Assembly (NCBI RefSeq): GCF_026107455.2
Contig: NZ_JAPCHY010000008.1
Span: forward strand, 1-64,000
Direction: 5' to 3'
Source: Xanthomonas chitinilytica
Lineage (GTDB): Bacteria; Pseudomonadota; Gammaproteobacteria; Xanthomonadales; Xanthomonadaceae
Length of the DNA: 64,000 nt
In this document: positions 6,151-13,858 of the stretch, piece after piece
Position numbering within the stretch: position 1 is the stretch's first letter
Layout: each line of letters starts with the position of its first letter
The notes under the pieces: model-generated
Seen by the model: only the letters and a program-made list of their open reading frames with translations
Told to the model about the DNA's origin: nothing
The model's database searches: none
Program-made: the position numbers and the translations under genes

Positions 6151-6576
6151 TCACTGAGAAAAGTTCTCAAGAATCGAGCGGCGATACTCCCAGCCAGGGT
6201 CGTTCATGAACTCGATCTCGACCGGGTAGCGCGGTTGGTCGGAAAGCGCGTCGTTGAACTCAGCCATGAATTGGTTGTAGTCCTGGACGTAGTAGCACAG
6301 CTCACTGACGCCACTACCGCGAATGATGTGAACGAGAAAGCTGTTGCCCGCCTCCGTGTTGAGCCCACCGAGCGAATCCTCGAACGTATGGATGGCAGAT
6401 AGAGCTTCTGCGTCAGGTAGACCCTCATCCGAGTAGCTCCACTCAATCACTACTGCTACAGGATACTGAGCGGAATCCACGTTTTCGGGGAACGATTCCC
6501 GGATCTGCCAAAGCTTTGGGCCATCTCCTTCATCATTGGTCTCGTACATCACCCAATCTTGACGTTCGTCTTCCAT
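6151..6576 (-). CDS. DUF695-like cassette protein (141 aa)
   Basis: ATG at 6576 with GGAGG 4 nt upstream. The protein is acidic and soluble. It shows the alpha/beta pattern of DUF695-type proteins, which are frequent in integron cassettes: an N-terminal strand DWVMYETN, a central YPVAVVIEWSY, and a C-terminal acidic region around YYVQDYNQFM. No catalytic residues are known for the family. It is the cassette closest to the array's recombination point and so, by the integron model, the latest acquired or best expressed. Confidence 0.75.
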   Translation of the reverse strand: MEDERQDWVMYETNDEGDGPKLWQIRESFPENVDSAQYPVAVVIEWSYSDEGLPDAEALSAIHTFEDSLGGLNTEAGNSFLVHIIRGSGVSELCYYVQDYNQFMAEFNDALSDQPRYPVEIEFMNDPGWEYRRSILENFSQ

Positions 6577-6602
6577 CAGTCCTCCATGATGTGTGTTGTG
6601 AC

Positions 6603-6609
6603 GGCTAAC
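6603..6609 (-). other. proximal end of the cassette array (core site)
   Basis: A lone core heptamer (GTTAGCC on the minus strand) lies 27 bp upstream of the first cassette gene and marks its 5' boundary. No partner inverted core or attC palindrome is seen further right, so this would be the attI-side core. No obvious integrase-binding repeats can be named. Confidence 0.55.
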
Positions 6610-7131
6610 GCCTATTCGGTATCAAAATGGGGTGTAACCCCGGTGCGTAGCGCGGAACCTTTGGCTAATGCCTGTGGGAAATCCCTACATGCATCAACGG
6701 GTTCCGCGGCTTCTGGTGTGTAACGCCGGTGCCTAATCATGCCGTCGTATCCCCGGCGACTTCGGTGCGACGGTATCACCGGGATAATCGGGCAACAAGC
6801 GTCCTCGCGGAGGGTGGGATTCTGTCCGGTCACGCCAATGGCTCGAGCGCGCGCGTGGCCGCAACCGCACAACGAGAATGAGGCATGCGTTGGCCGGACC
6901 CGCGGCTTCATCCGCGATGCGTCATCCGTTTGCGCCTCGCCTGCCGGCGCATGTGCCGGGTCAGAACCGGCCCGGCGTTCGAGGGTGCGGCATGGTTTCA
7001 GCGCAGCAGTAGAACCTCATCCTCCGTTACCCTAGCTCGGTCGTCATATCGGACGTTTCGTCGCGTGTCGCTGGTAGACATGCGTTCGTCGTGGGAGCGT
7101 TGGAGCCGGGAATGAATGATGGAGGGATGGC
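6610..7131. other. intergenic region at the integron/chromosome junction, no gene seen
   Basis: About 520 bp with no convincing coding frame. An integron integrase or its remnant would be expected beside the array's proximal end, but none of the frames here shows tyrosine-recombinase motifs. The first 150 bp contain GTGCGTAGCGCGGAACC and a second related GGTGTGTAACGCC stretch, reminiscent of short dispersed chromosomal repeats. Confidence 0.5.
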
Positions 7132-8469
7132 ATGGTTCCGGGAGCGCGTTGGAAAGGGGCATGGCTGGGAGCTGCTGCGCTCGCATGCCTGCTGTCGGCG
7201 ACATCGTTGATGGCATCCGGGCTGCCGTGCGGGGTGGGAAGCTACCGCCTGGACGATGGCCGCGCGCTCGATATCGGACCCGGTAGCGAGGGCAAGCTGC
7301 GTTGGCGTACTGCCGATGGGCGCAGCGGTGCGCTGTCGCCCGCAGGTGGGGATGCATGGGCCAGCACGCTGGGTTGGACCGAACGGCCGGATGGTCACCG
7401 CATCATCTTCGACGATTGCGGGCGGGGCGGTATCCGCTTCGACGACACCGCCGGCCATCGCGTGCCGCTGGTGGAGATCGATACGCGCTTCCAAGGCAGT
7501 GGCGTCACCCTGGCCGGTCGGCTGACCTTGCCGGCGGGCGATGCCCAGGTGCCGGTCGTGGTGCTGGTGCATGGTGCCGAGCGCGACTCCGCGTTGCAGC
7601 GCTATTCGTTGCAGCGCGAGTTCGCCAACGCCGGCATCGGCGTGTTCGCGTATGACAAGCGTGGCACGGGAGCGTCGGGCGGCCGCTATACGCAGGACTA
7701 CCTGACGCTTGCGATCGACGCGATCCACGCCGCGCGCGAAGCCCGGCGTCTGGCAGGTGCACGTGCGGGGCGCATCGGCTACCAGGGCGGCAGCCAGGGC
7801 GGCTGGGTCGCGCCGCTGGCGGCGCGCATCGAGCCGGTGGATTTCGTGGTCGCCAGCTTCGGGCTGGCGGTGTCGCCGCTGGAGGAGGATCGCGAGGCGA
7901 TCGCGTTCGACATGGCGCGCGGCGGCTTCGGCGCGGATGCCGTCGCCGGCGCGATGGAGATCGCCGACGCTACCGCGACACTGATCGAGAGCGACTTCAC
8001 CGAGGGTTACGCGCAACTGGAAGCGGTGAAGGCCAGGTATCGCGATGCTCCGTGGTATCCGGCGGTGCGCGGAAACTTCACCTGGTACCTGCTGGCAACC
8101 GATCCGGACACCATCCGCAAGGAAGCACCGGGGCTGGTGCGCGGCGTGCCCGCGCATTACGACCCGATGCCGGTACTGGAAGCGCTCGACATCCCGCAGC
8201 TGTGGCTATTCGGCGGCCAGGATCGCGACGCGCCTCCGGGCGAAACGCTGCGCCGCCTGGCTGCGTTGCAGCGCGACGGCAGGCCGATCGTCACCGCCGT
8301 CTTCGCCGACGCCGATCACGGCATGTACGAATTCGAAACTGCCGCCAACGGCGAGCGTGTTTCCACGCGTCAGCCCGACGGGTACTTCCGGCTGATGGCC
8401 GATTTCATCCTCGGCCGTTCGCTGCAGCCTCGCTACGGAACGGCGGCGCCCTCCATCCCGGGCAACTGA
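7132..8469 (+). CDS. exported alpha/beta hydrolase
   Basis: 445 residues with an N-terminal signal-like hydrophobic stretch (residues 9-29). The hydrolase domain starts near residue 120. The oxyanion segment is VVVLVHGAE (143-150), the nucleophile is Ser221 in GGSQGGW, the acid is probably Asp364 or Asp366 in GGQDRDAP, and the catalytic His is His396 in DADHGMYE. It resembles dienelactone hydrolase and S9-peptidase-like esterases acting on small acyl esters outside the cytoplasm. The substrate cannot be read from sequence. It stands alone between gene-poor stretches. Confidence 0.88.
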   Translation: MVPGARWKGAWLGAAALACLLSATSLMASGLPCGVGSYRLDDGRALDIGPGSEGKLRWRTADGRSGALSPAGGDAWASTLGWTERPDGHRIIFDDCGRGGIRFDDTAGHRVPLVEIDTRFQGSGVTLAGRLTLPAGDAQVPVVVLVHGAERDSALQRYSLQREFANAGIGVFAYDKRGTGASGGRYTQDYLTLAIDAIHAAREARRLAGARAGRIGYQGGSQGGWVAPLAARIEPVDFVVASFGLAVSPLEEDREAIAFDMARGGFGADAVAGAMEIADATATLIESDFTEGYAQLEAVKARYRDAPWYPAVRGNFTWYLLATDPDTIRKEAPGLVRGVPAHYDPMPVLEALDIPQLWLFGGQDRDAPPGETLRRLAALQRDGRPIVTAVFADADHGMYEFETAANGERVSTRQPDGYFRLMADFILGRSLQPRYGTAAPSIPGN

Positions 8470-8943
8470 CGAGGGATGTCGGAAGGATCGGCTTCCTGGA
8501 ACGAAGGTCAGCGACGGTACGGGCGGGCATGGGTTCGCGATGCCCAGGTCGCCAGATCGTCCCGGCTGCCCATCCCTGGATCTGCCGGGAGCGGACACGC
8601 ACGGCCTGGCGTTTGGGCAGGCCGGCCAGATGGCGGGTGGATGCTTCAGGCGCATCCGGGAGAACCGAGGCTGGAACGCATTGGGTGCAACGCTCCCGGT
8701 GCCGGAAGCCGCGCCAGGGACAGGAGCCGCAACAAGGCTCCCGCTTCGGCCTGGTTGTTTATGGGTAGCCGGGCCAACAGCGCTCCCGCAGGCGGGCATT
8801 CCTTTCGACCTTTCCTGCTGTCGGCGCCGGGTACCGCTCCCGGTAAACCGCCCGGAGCGCCCCGCCGGATCGGGCACGGATCCCGATTGCGTTGCCACAT
8901 GGCTTCGCGCAAGCTCTGGGCTCCTTGAACCACGATTGCCGCC
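8470..8943. other. intergenic region, no gene seen
   Basis: About 470 bp of high-GC sequence. Several frames are open in both directions, but none has a plausible start with ribosome site or recognisable protein character. I see no promoter, terminator or repeat that I can support. Confidence 0.5.
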
Positions 8944-9213
8944 ATGCAAGACAACATCATCCAGATCATGCCCGCCACCGGCTGGGTTGCCGTGTTCGAA
9001 GAGGACGGAGAGGAAAGTGCGCACGCCGTGGTGTGCTTCGCGGTCGTGGAAAGTTCCATGAAGCGGGAGGTGCGGGCGATGGTCGCCGACGGCAGGCAGA
9101 TCAGCTTCGCCGACAGCCTGCCGAACTTCGTGCGTGTGGAGGAACTGGACACGTTCGAGGACGACGAGGAGGGCGAGGATGAGGAGGAAGAAGAGGGCGA
9201 GGACGAGGAGTAG
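8944..9213 (+). CDS. small protein with a long acidic tail (89 aa)
   Basis: The first 70 residues form a compact, beta-rich domain (NIIQIMPATGWVAVFEEDG, then HAVVCFAVVESS). The last 20 residues are almost pure Glu and Asp with a few Gly. The start follows a short AT-richer stretch. No catalytic motif is visible. Acidic tails of this kind are seen in small proteins that bind basic partners or mimic nucleic acid, but that is only a suggestion. Confidence 0.7.
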   Translation: MQDNIIQIMPATGWVAVFEEDGEESAHAVVCFAVVESSMKREVRAMVADGRQISFADSLPNFVRVEELDTFEDDEEGEDEEEEEGEDEE

Positions 9214-9386
9214 TTTCCGGTAATCGGATACCGCCGTCGGCGGCGGTTTCCTGCCTGACGCTTCCGGCGTTTTCGGGATCGGCCGGTTCGGACTCGCATC
9301 CCGGACATGGGGATCGACACCCGTGCCCGGCGCGGGTATCAACGGGGCGTGCGCGGATCGGGCTTGGCAGCTGGAGCGGGGAGCCC

Positions 9387-9782
9387 GTGTTGAAGGCATC
9401 GGCGAGGTTCCTGGCCCCGGCAGTGTTGCTGCCGCGGTCGGCCGCGGCGCCTGCCGGCGATGCGACGGTGACCGGGTAGGGCGTGTCGTCGCTGCTGGAT
9501 GAGGTGGTCGCGGCGGTTCGTCGTCGCGATGCCAATGCCGTGTTGGCCGGTTTCACGCCCGGCGCGAAGATGGCGATCCTGGCGCCGGCACGGCCGGGAG
9601 GTAGCCAACGGCTGTCGTTCGCCCAGTACCGGTCGATGTTGTTGGGAAACCGGTGCGACCTGTCGGGTTCGCGCCATGACGTGAGTGACAAGGCTGCCCG
9701 GCACCGCGTGGTCCGATGCGGCGCCTGTCGTGATCGCGCGCAAGCAGCGGCAGGACTCGAACGGCGATCGGTCCGTCGGTGA
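9387..9782 (+). pseudogene. secreted SnoaL/NTF2-like protein gene interrupted by a stop codon
   Basis: From a GTG at 9387 the frame encodes a signal-peptide-like start (LKASARFLAPAVLLPRSAAA). It then meets a TAG at 9477-9479, and continues in the same frame with LLDEVVAAVRRRDANAVLAGF and MAILAPARPGGSQRLSFAQY, the pattern of a SnoaL/NTF2-like fold. The end after about residue 95 loses protein character, so a frameshift is also likely. It could instead be a real shorter protein starting at 9483, but that would lack its leader. Confidence 0.5.
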
Positions 9783-9870
9783 GTGGGGTCGCCCGATAAC
9801 GCCATCGGCGTTGTCGCGTTCCCGTGTTCGCTGACATGGAACACACAGGCGTGGCCGGTATTCTTCCGGC

Positions 9871-10512
9871 ATGTCCGACACGGCGGCCCCGTCTCCCCGC
9901 AAGCCTGCGCCGCGCGACTACGCGCCGGTGTTGCGCAGCGTCCTCGGGTTCATCGCCTTGGCCTTGGTCGTGGCCGCTGCCGTCTGGTGGGCCTGGCAGC
10001 AGCCGTTCATGGCACGCGTACGCATGGGCTGGGAACTGGCGCGCATGCCCGTTCCCGAGGCCCTCTCCGTGCCGGTGGAAGGCGTGCATGCGCGGCAGGT
10101 CGCCGATACGTTCGGCGCACCGCGCGGGCGCGACCGCAGTCATCAGGGCGTGGACATCTTCGCCGCACGCGGCACGCCGGTCGTCTCGGCCACGGCCGGA
10201 ATCGTATCGTCCGTGCGCGAGGGAGGGCTCGGCGGCCGGCAGGTATGGGTGATCGGACCGGCACGGCAACGGCACTACTATGCCCATCTCGATGACTGGG
10301 CTCCCGGGCTCGCCGTCGGGGACATCGTGTGGCCCGGCGACGCGCTGGGCAAGGTGGGCGACAGCGGGAACGCGCGCGGTACGCCACCGCACCTGCATTA
10401 CGGCATCTATGGCGAGGACGGCGCCATCGATCCATTGCCGCTTCTCCAGGCCGGTGCGGTGCGCGATGGGACGCGGGACGCAGGAGGTGGGCGGGTGCTT
10501 CCGCTGCATTGA
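9871..10512 (+). CDS. membrane-anchored M23 family metallopeptidase
   Basis: 213 residues. One membrane anchor (residues about 24-43) is followed by a LytM/peptidase M23 domain from about 70. Zinc ligands are His91 and Asp95 in HQGVDIF and His176 in HLHYG, with His139 in YYAHLD as the other catalytic His. Family members cleave peptide cross-links in peptidoglycan or act as regulators of amidases. All key residues are present, so it is probably active. Placement suggests periplasmic action from the inner membrane. The gene is monocistronic. Confidence 0.9.
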   Translation: MSDTAAPSPRKPAPRDYAPVLRSVLGFIALALVVAAAVWWAWQQPFMARVRMGWELARMPVPEALSVPVEGVHARQVADTFGAPRGRDRSHQGVDIFAARGTPVVSATAGIVSSVREGGLGGRQVWVIGPARQRHYYAHLDDWAPGLAVGDIVWPGDALGKVGDSGNARGTPPHLHYGIYGEDGAIDPLPLLQAGAVRDGTRDAGGGRVLPLH

Positions 10513-10913
10513 GGGCGCGGGGAAGCGCTGCTCCGTCGATAGCGCAAGGCGAATGCGATGGCAGCCGTGCACGGCTGCGGCGGCATTCATCCATCCACGC
10601 TCGTGCGAGGCACCGGCCCAGGTGCTTGGGTGCCTGCGATTCCGGGCGCCTTTGCGGTCGTTCGAAACGCGATGCCGCAGCGGGATCCGTCACCGCCGCC
10701 GGGGGGGCGGGTGCGTGAAGGAGAACAGCAGGCATCAGCTGTCGATGGGCCGGGTGCAAGGTGGCCGGGCATCGGCTGCATTCACGCCGGAAGCTGCGGC
10801 GCAGCGATGCCGCGGCATTGTCTGATCCGCGCATGTGTGACCTGCGCACATGGAACTTGCGGGCACGGATCTTCTACGATCCGGTGAATTCTCCGACGAG
10901 TGCGAGGGGCGAT
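10513..10913. other. intergenic region, no gene seen
   Basis: About 400 bp. Open frames on both strands are long but lack protein character and starts. The segment just before 10914 is AT-richer around 10868-10893 and probably holds the promoter of the lipoprotein gene, though I cannot fix its boxes. Confidence 0.45.
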
Positions 10914-11423
10914 ATGGGAACTGCGATTGCACGTGCACAGGCGACGGTGCTGCTCTGCCTGCTGGGGCTGGTGGCATGTTCGAGGCCGCCAGTAGCGGAG
11001 GACAGCGCACCGGCGGCGGCAGGTGACGAGGGGAGCACGTCGGCGGAACAGGTGTCGGGAACCGCGGCACCGGGCGCCGAAGCTGTCGCCGGGGCCGCTA
11101 CCCGCGCCTGCATGATCACCGGCGCCTTCCAGGTGATGGGCCAGACCATCCGTTCGCGCGATTGCATGCAGACCACCCGCGAGGTTCCGGAACAGGACCT
11201 GGTCCGTGCCTGCGAAGGCCTGGCCCAGACCTCGGCGCAGATGGGCGGCAAGGCCGGCGACATCGCCTACCTGGATGCCTGCCCGTTACCGGCGCAGGGC
11301 AGTTGCAGGAACCTGGCCGGCAAGGGCATCGACGGCTTCTACTACGAACGCAGCGCGGACGACCTGGTCTCGCTGCCGCAGAGCTGCGCCCTCTCGGGAG
11401 GCACCTGGGTACCTGCGGGCTGA
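10914..11423 (+). CDS. putative lipoprotein with conserved cysteines (169 aa)
   Basis: The ATG at 10914 follows GAGGGG and gives a type II signal peptide with lipobox LVAC (Cys22). A low-complexity Ala/Gly/Glu linker runs to about residue 63. The mature domain has several cysteines (CMITGAF, RDCMQ, RACEG, DACPLP, GSCRN, QSCALSGG) that can pair in the oxidising periplasm. The frame is open further upstream to 10761, but that part is not protein-like. No family recognised. Confidence 0.8.
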   Translation: MGTAIARAQATVLLCLLGLVACSRPPVAEDSAPAAAGDEGSTSAEQVSGTAAPGAEAVAGAATRACMITGAFQVMGQTIRSRDCMQTTREVPEQDLVRACEGLAQTSAQMGGKAGDIAYLDACPLPAQGSCRNLAGKGIDGFYYERSADDLVSLPQSCALSGGTWVPAG

Positions 11424-11766
11424 GCGGACGGCCCGGCCTGCGGACGCCCGGGGCGATGGCGGCCGATGCCGGTCGCGTTGCGTTCCTGCGGCGCCGGCCG
11501 TTGTGGGCATGGGGTTCCCGGTGCCGTCCTGCTGCATGCAGGACGGCAACACACGCCTGGCCGAAGGCGCGACGGTCGCCACCGGAAGACCGCCGCCATC
11601 GCGGTGAGGTTTCCCGTCGGCCTCCGGCGCCGTCTTTCGCAGGCCGTGCCTCACCGCCTCCGGGTGGCGGTGAGGTCCCTGCCCGCTGCGGTTTCCCGAT
11701 ATCGGCCGACGGCTTTCCGGCCGTGCCGTTGCCGGCGCCCGAACCCGGCATCGGGAAGTGCGGTGG
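11424..11766. other. convergent intergenic region, no gene seen
   Basis: About 340 bp between two genes that point at each other. It contains GC-rich self-complementary stretches (for example around 11560-11690) but no T-run that would make a clear terminator. Confidence 0.4.
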
Positions 11767-12153
11767 TTACTCGGTGACCAGCGTGGACCGGGTGAGGCTG
11801 CTGAGCGAATAGTTGGCACCGCCGTCGGATGTTTCCTGGAAGGTGATGTCGATTTCGTCGGTCCCGTTGGTGCACTGGAACACCCAGGTTTCGCTCCAGT
11901 GTCGGGCCCCCATCTGGCCCACCGGCATATCGCGCACGTAGGGAAAAATCGCGATGAGTTCCTGGCAGCCGTCGTTCTTCAGGAAGGCGAATGCAGACGG
12001 CATCACGTCGCTCTGCAGCTGTTCGCTGGCGAAGGTGCCTTCCTGCGCGACGCCCTCGGGGACGGGTTTGCCCTGTGGCGACTGTGCGCTGGCCGGAAAT
12101 GCCACGGTGGACAGCACGGCAGCCAGCAACATGGCGGGCAACGGTTTGATCAT
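11767..12153 (-). CDS. secreted hypothetical protein (128 aa)
   Basis: ATG at 12153 with AAGGAG 7 nt upstream. A classical signal peptide (residues 1-23, ending PASA) is cleaved before QSPQGKP. The mature protein is about 105 residues with one Cys pair (DGCQEL and FQCTNG) and beta-rich character. The leftward frame is open far upstream to 13761, but that is antisense to the neighbouring gene. It is divergent from the amidohydrolase. Periplasmic or secreted protein of unknown role. Confidence 0.78.
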   Translation of the reverse strand: MIKPLPAMLLAAVLSTVAFPASAQSPQGKPVPEGVAQEGTFASEQLQSDVMPSAFAFLKNDGCQELIAIFPYVRDMPVGQMGARHWSETWVFQCTNGTDEIDITFQETSDGGANYSLSSLTRSTLVTE

Positions 12154-12417
12154 CTTTGTCTCCTTCTTCCCTGGATGGATGCATGCAAGAGGCGGCCGGA
12201 TCGAGGCGGGTTGCCCGGTCCATGGCAACGCAGCCCCATTGTGCGGGACCCCGGTGGCGAAAGCCGGGGTCGATACCCCATTCCGGCATGCTTTCGCGAC
12301 CGGTGGCGGACGCGGTCGCCGTTGGCGATGGATCGGCCGATGCGCCGCCCGTGCGCGGCCGGCCCGGTGGCCGGCATGTATTATCATCCCACGACCTTTT
12401 GCCGGGAATCTTCCGCG

Positions 12418-13242
12418 ATGACACTTCGATTGCTCGCCTTGCTCATGCTGTGCCTGCCGCACCTGGGCCAGGCGGAGCCCGTGTTCGACGTCCACGTCCA
12501 TATCCGCGGCGGCGAGCAGGAAGTGCGCAAGTACCTGGAGCAGGCGGAGGCGGCGAAGCTGGAGCTGGCCGGCTTCGGCGCGATCTTCATGGCCGAGCGC
12601 GGCAAGCCCGCGCATACGCGCGAGAAGAACGACGAGCTGCTGGCGCTGGCGCGGCAGCATCCGGGCCTGCTGCCGGTCGGCTCGGTGCATCCGTACGACG
12701 GGCAGGCCGCGGCCGACGAGCTGGCGCGGGTGGCCGGCCTGGGCATGAAGGTGGTCAAGCTGCATCCGCATACCCAGCAGTTCGACGCCGCCGATCCGCG
12801 CGTGCTGGAGGTCTGCCGGCAGGCCGGCCAGCTGGGGCTGGCGGTGCTGTTCGACAACGCCAACATCCTGCCCGGCGACAGCGAGAAGCTGTTCAACCTG
12901 GCGCTGCAGGCGCACGGCACGCAGTTCGTGTTCACCCACCTGGGCGGCATGAATTTCCGCTTCTGGAACATCCTGCCGCTGGCGCGCACCGCCGAGGGCC
13001 TGCTCGGCAACAACATCAACTTCGACATCTCCGCGGTGATGGTGCTGATGGCCGGTTCGCCGATAGAGGAGGAGTTCGTCTGGACCCTGCGCAACGTCGG
13101 GATCGACCACATCCTGCTCGGCTCGGATTTCCCGCAGTTCACCCTGCCGCAGGCCGTGGCCGCGCTGGAGAAACTGGACCTGAGCGACGAGGAAAAGGCC
13201 AGGATCCGCTACGGCAACGCCCGGCGGTTGTTCGGTCTGTAA
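12418..13242 (+). CDS. exported metal-dependent amidohydrolase
   Basis: 274 residues starting at an ATG that gives a signal peptide (residues 1-19, ending GQA). The mature part is an amidohydrolase-2 TIM barrel. The metal-binding HxH is in FDVHVHI (His26, His28), a lysine-histidine strand reads VVKLHPH, a further His is in FTHLGG, and the metal/catalytic Asp is in LLGSDFPQ. Relatives include aminocarboxymuconate-type decarboxylases and lactonases, but the exported location is unusual for those and the substrate is unknown. Confidence 0.85.
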   Translation: MTLRLLALLMLCLPHLGQAEPVFDVHVHIRGGEQEVRKYLEQAEAAKLELAGFGAIFMAERGKPAHTREKNDELLALARQHPGLLPVGSVHPYDGQAAADELARVAGLGMKVVKLHPHTQQFDAADPRVLEVCRQAGQLGLAVLFDNANILPGDSEKLFNLALQAHGTQFVFTHLGGMNFRFWNILPLARTAEGLLGNNINFDISAVMVLMAGSPIEEEFVWTLRNVGIDHILLGSDFPQFTLPQAVAALEKLDLSDEEKARIRYGNARRLFGL

Positions 13243-13269
13243 ATCCGCCAGGCGGCCGCCGGCCATACC

Positions 13270-13300
13270 CCCGCGGCAAGGCGCGGGTGCGGCGTTTTTT
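13270..13300 (+). terminator. probable rho-independent terminator
   Basis: CCCGCG (13270-13275) pairs with CGCGGG (13282-13287), and a GTTTTTT run ends at 13300, about 55 bp after the amidohydrolase stop. Confidence 0.6.
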
Positions 13301-13386
13301 CCGTGTGGAATGCATGCATCGGCTTGAAACCGGCCGCGATCTCCCCGATATTCGATCACTTGTAGAGATGAATGTAAGGGAGGCTC

Positions 13387-13542
13387 ATGGAAGCCAACAC
13401 CACTGGATGGGTCCAGTGCATGAAGTGCAATGCGGTGTACGAGCCCGCGATCAAGGTGCTCGAACGGGTCTGCCCGGAATGTCTGTCGATCAGGACGGCG
13501 CCGGTGGAACAAGACCAGCGCACCGTCGTCAACGCCGGTTGA
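13387..13542 (+). CDS. small zinc-ribbon protein (51 aa)
   Basis: A short gene with GGGAGG a few bases before its ATG. The 51-residue product has two CxxC knuckles, CMKC (residues 11-14) and CPEC (29-32), the layout of a single zinc ribbon. The remaining tail is polar. It is followed 28 bp later by a strong terminator, which supports a real transcript. Such isolated zinc ribbons bind nucleic acid or protein. No specific role can be given. Confidence 0.7.
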   Translation: MEANTTGWVQCMKCNAVYEPAIKVLERVCPECLSIRTAPVEQDQRTVVNAG

Positions 13543-13570
13543 GACCCCGTCTCTTCCGGCCATGTCCGAG

Positions 13571-13598
13571 GGCCAGGCGATCGCCTGGCCTTTTCTTT
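13571..13598 (+). terminator. rho-independent terminator
   Basis: A perfect 20-bp palindrome (GGCCAGGCGATCGCCTGGCC, 13571-13590) followed by TTTTCTTT, 28 bp after the zinc-ribbon stop codon. Confidence 0.85.
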
Positions 13599-13763
13599 GG
13601 GCGATTCCCGGGTGGGGTGCGGGGGCGGGCGATCCGTGGGGAGAGAGGCCGCAGCCGATGGTGAAGAGCAGCATGGTGGCGGCACGCCCCGGCATGGCAA
13701 GCGGTGCCATCCGAGGGCGGGCGCCTGGCCCGGGATGGCATCGCCAGTGCACTTGATTCAAGT

Positions 13764-13794
13764 CAATTGAGAATCATTTGCATTTGTGTAGAAT
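13764..13794 (+). promoter_or_regulatory. promoter with Fur-box-like operator
   Basis: TTGAGA (13767-13772) and TAGAAT (13789-13794), 16 bp apart, form a sigma-70-like promoter. The stretch CAATTGAGAATCATTTGCATT (13764-13784) resembles the Fur consensus (GATAATGATAATCATTATC) and covers the -35 box. Iron repression of the TonB receptor downstream is therefore likely. The transcription start would be near 13800. Confidence 0.7.
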
Positions 13795-13858
13795 GCGCGC
13801 CGTCGGCTGCTTCGCTCCGGGCAGCCCGCCCTTCCCCACATCGCAGCAGGTCGGCTTC

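Noticed and set aside
6612-6911. Possible remnant of an integron integrase next to the array
   Set aside because: The frame contains none of the tyrosine-recombinase motifs and is Arg/His-rich in the manner of non-coding high-GC DNA.
11767-13761. A 664-residue leftward frame joined to the secreted 128-residue protein
   Set aside because: Only the part from the ATG at 12153 has a ribosome site and signal peptide. The rest is antisense to the amidohydrolase.
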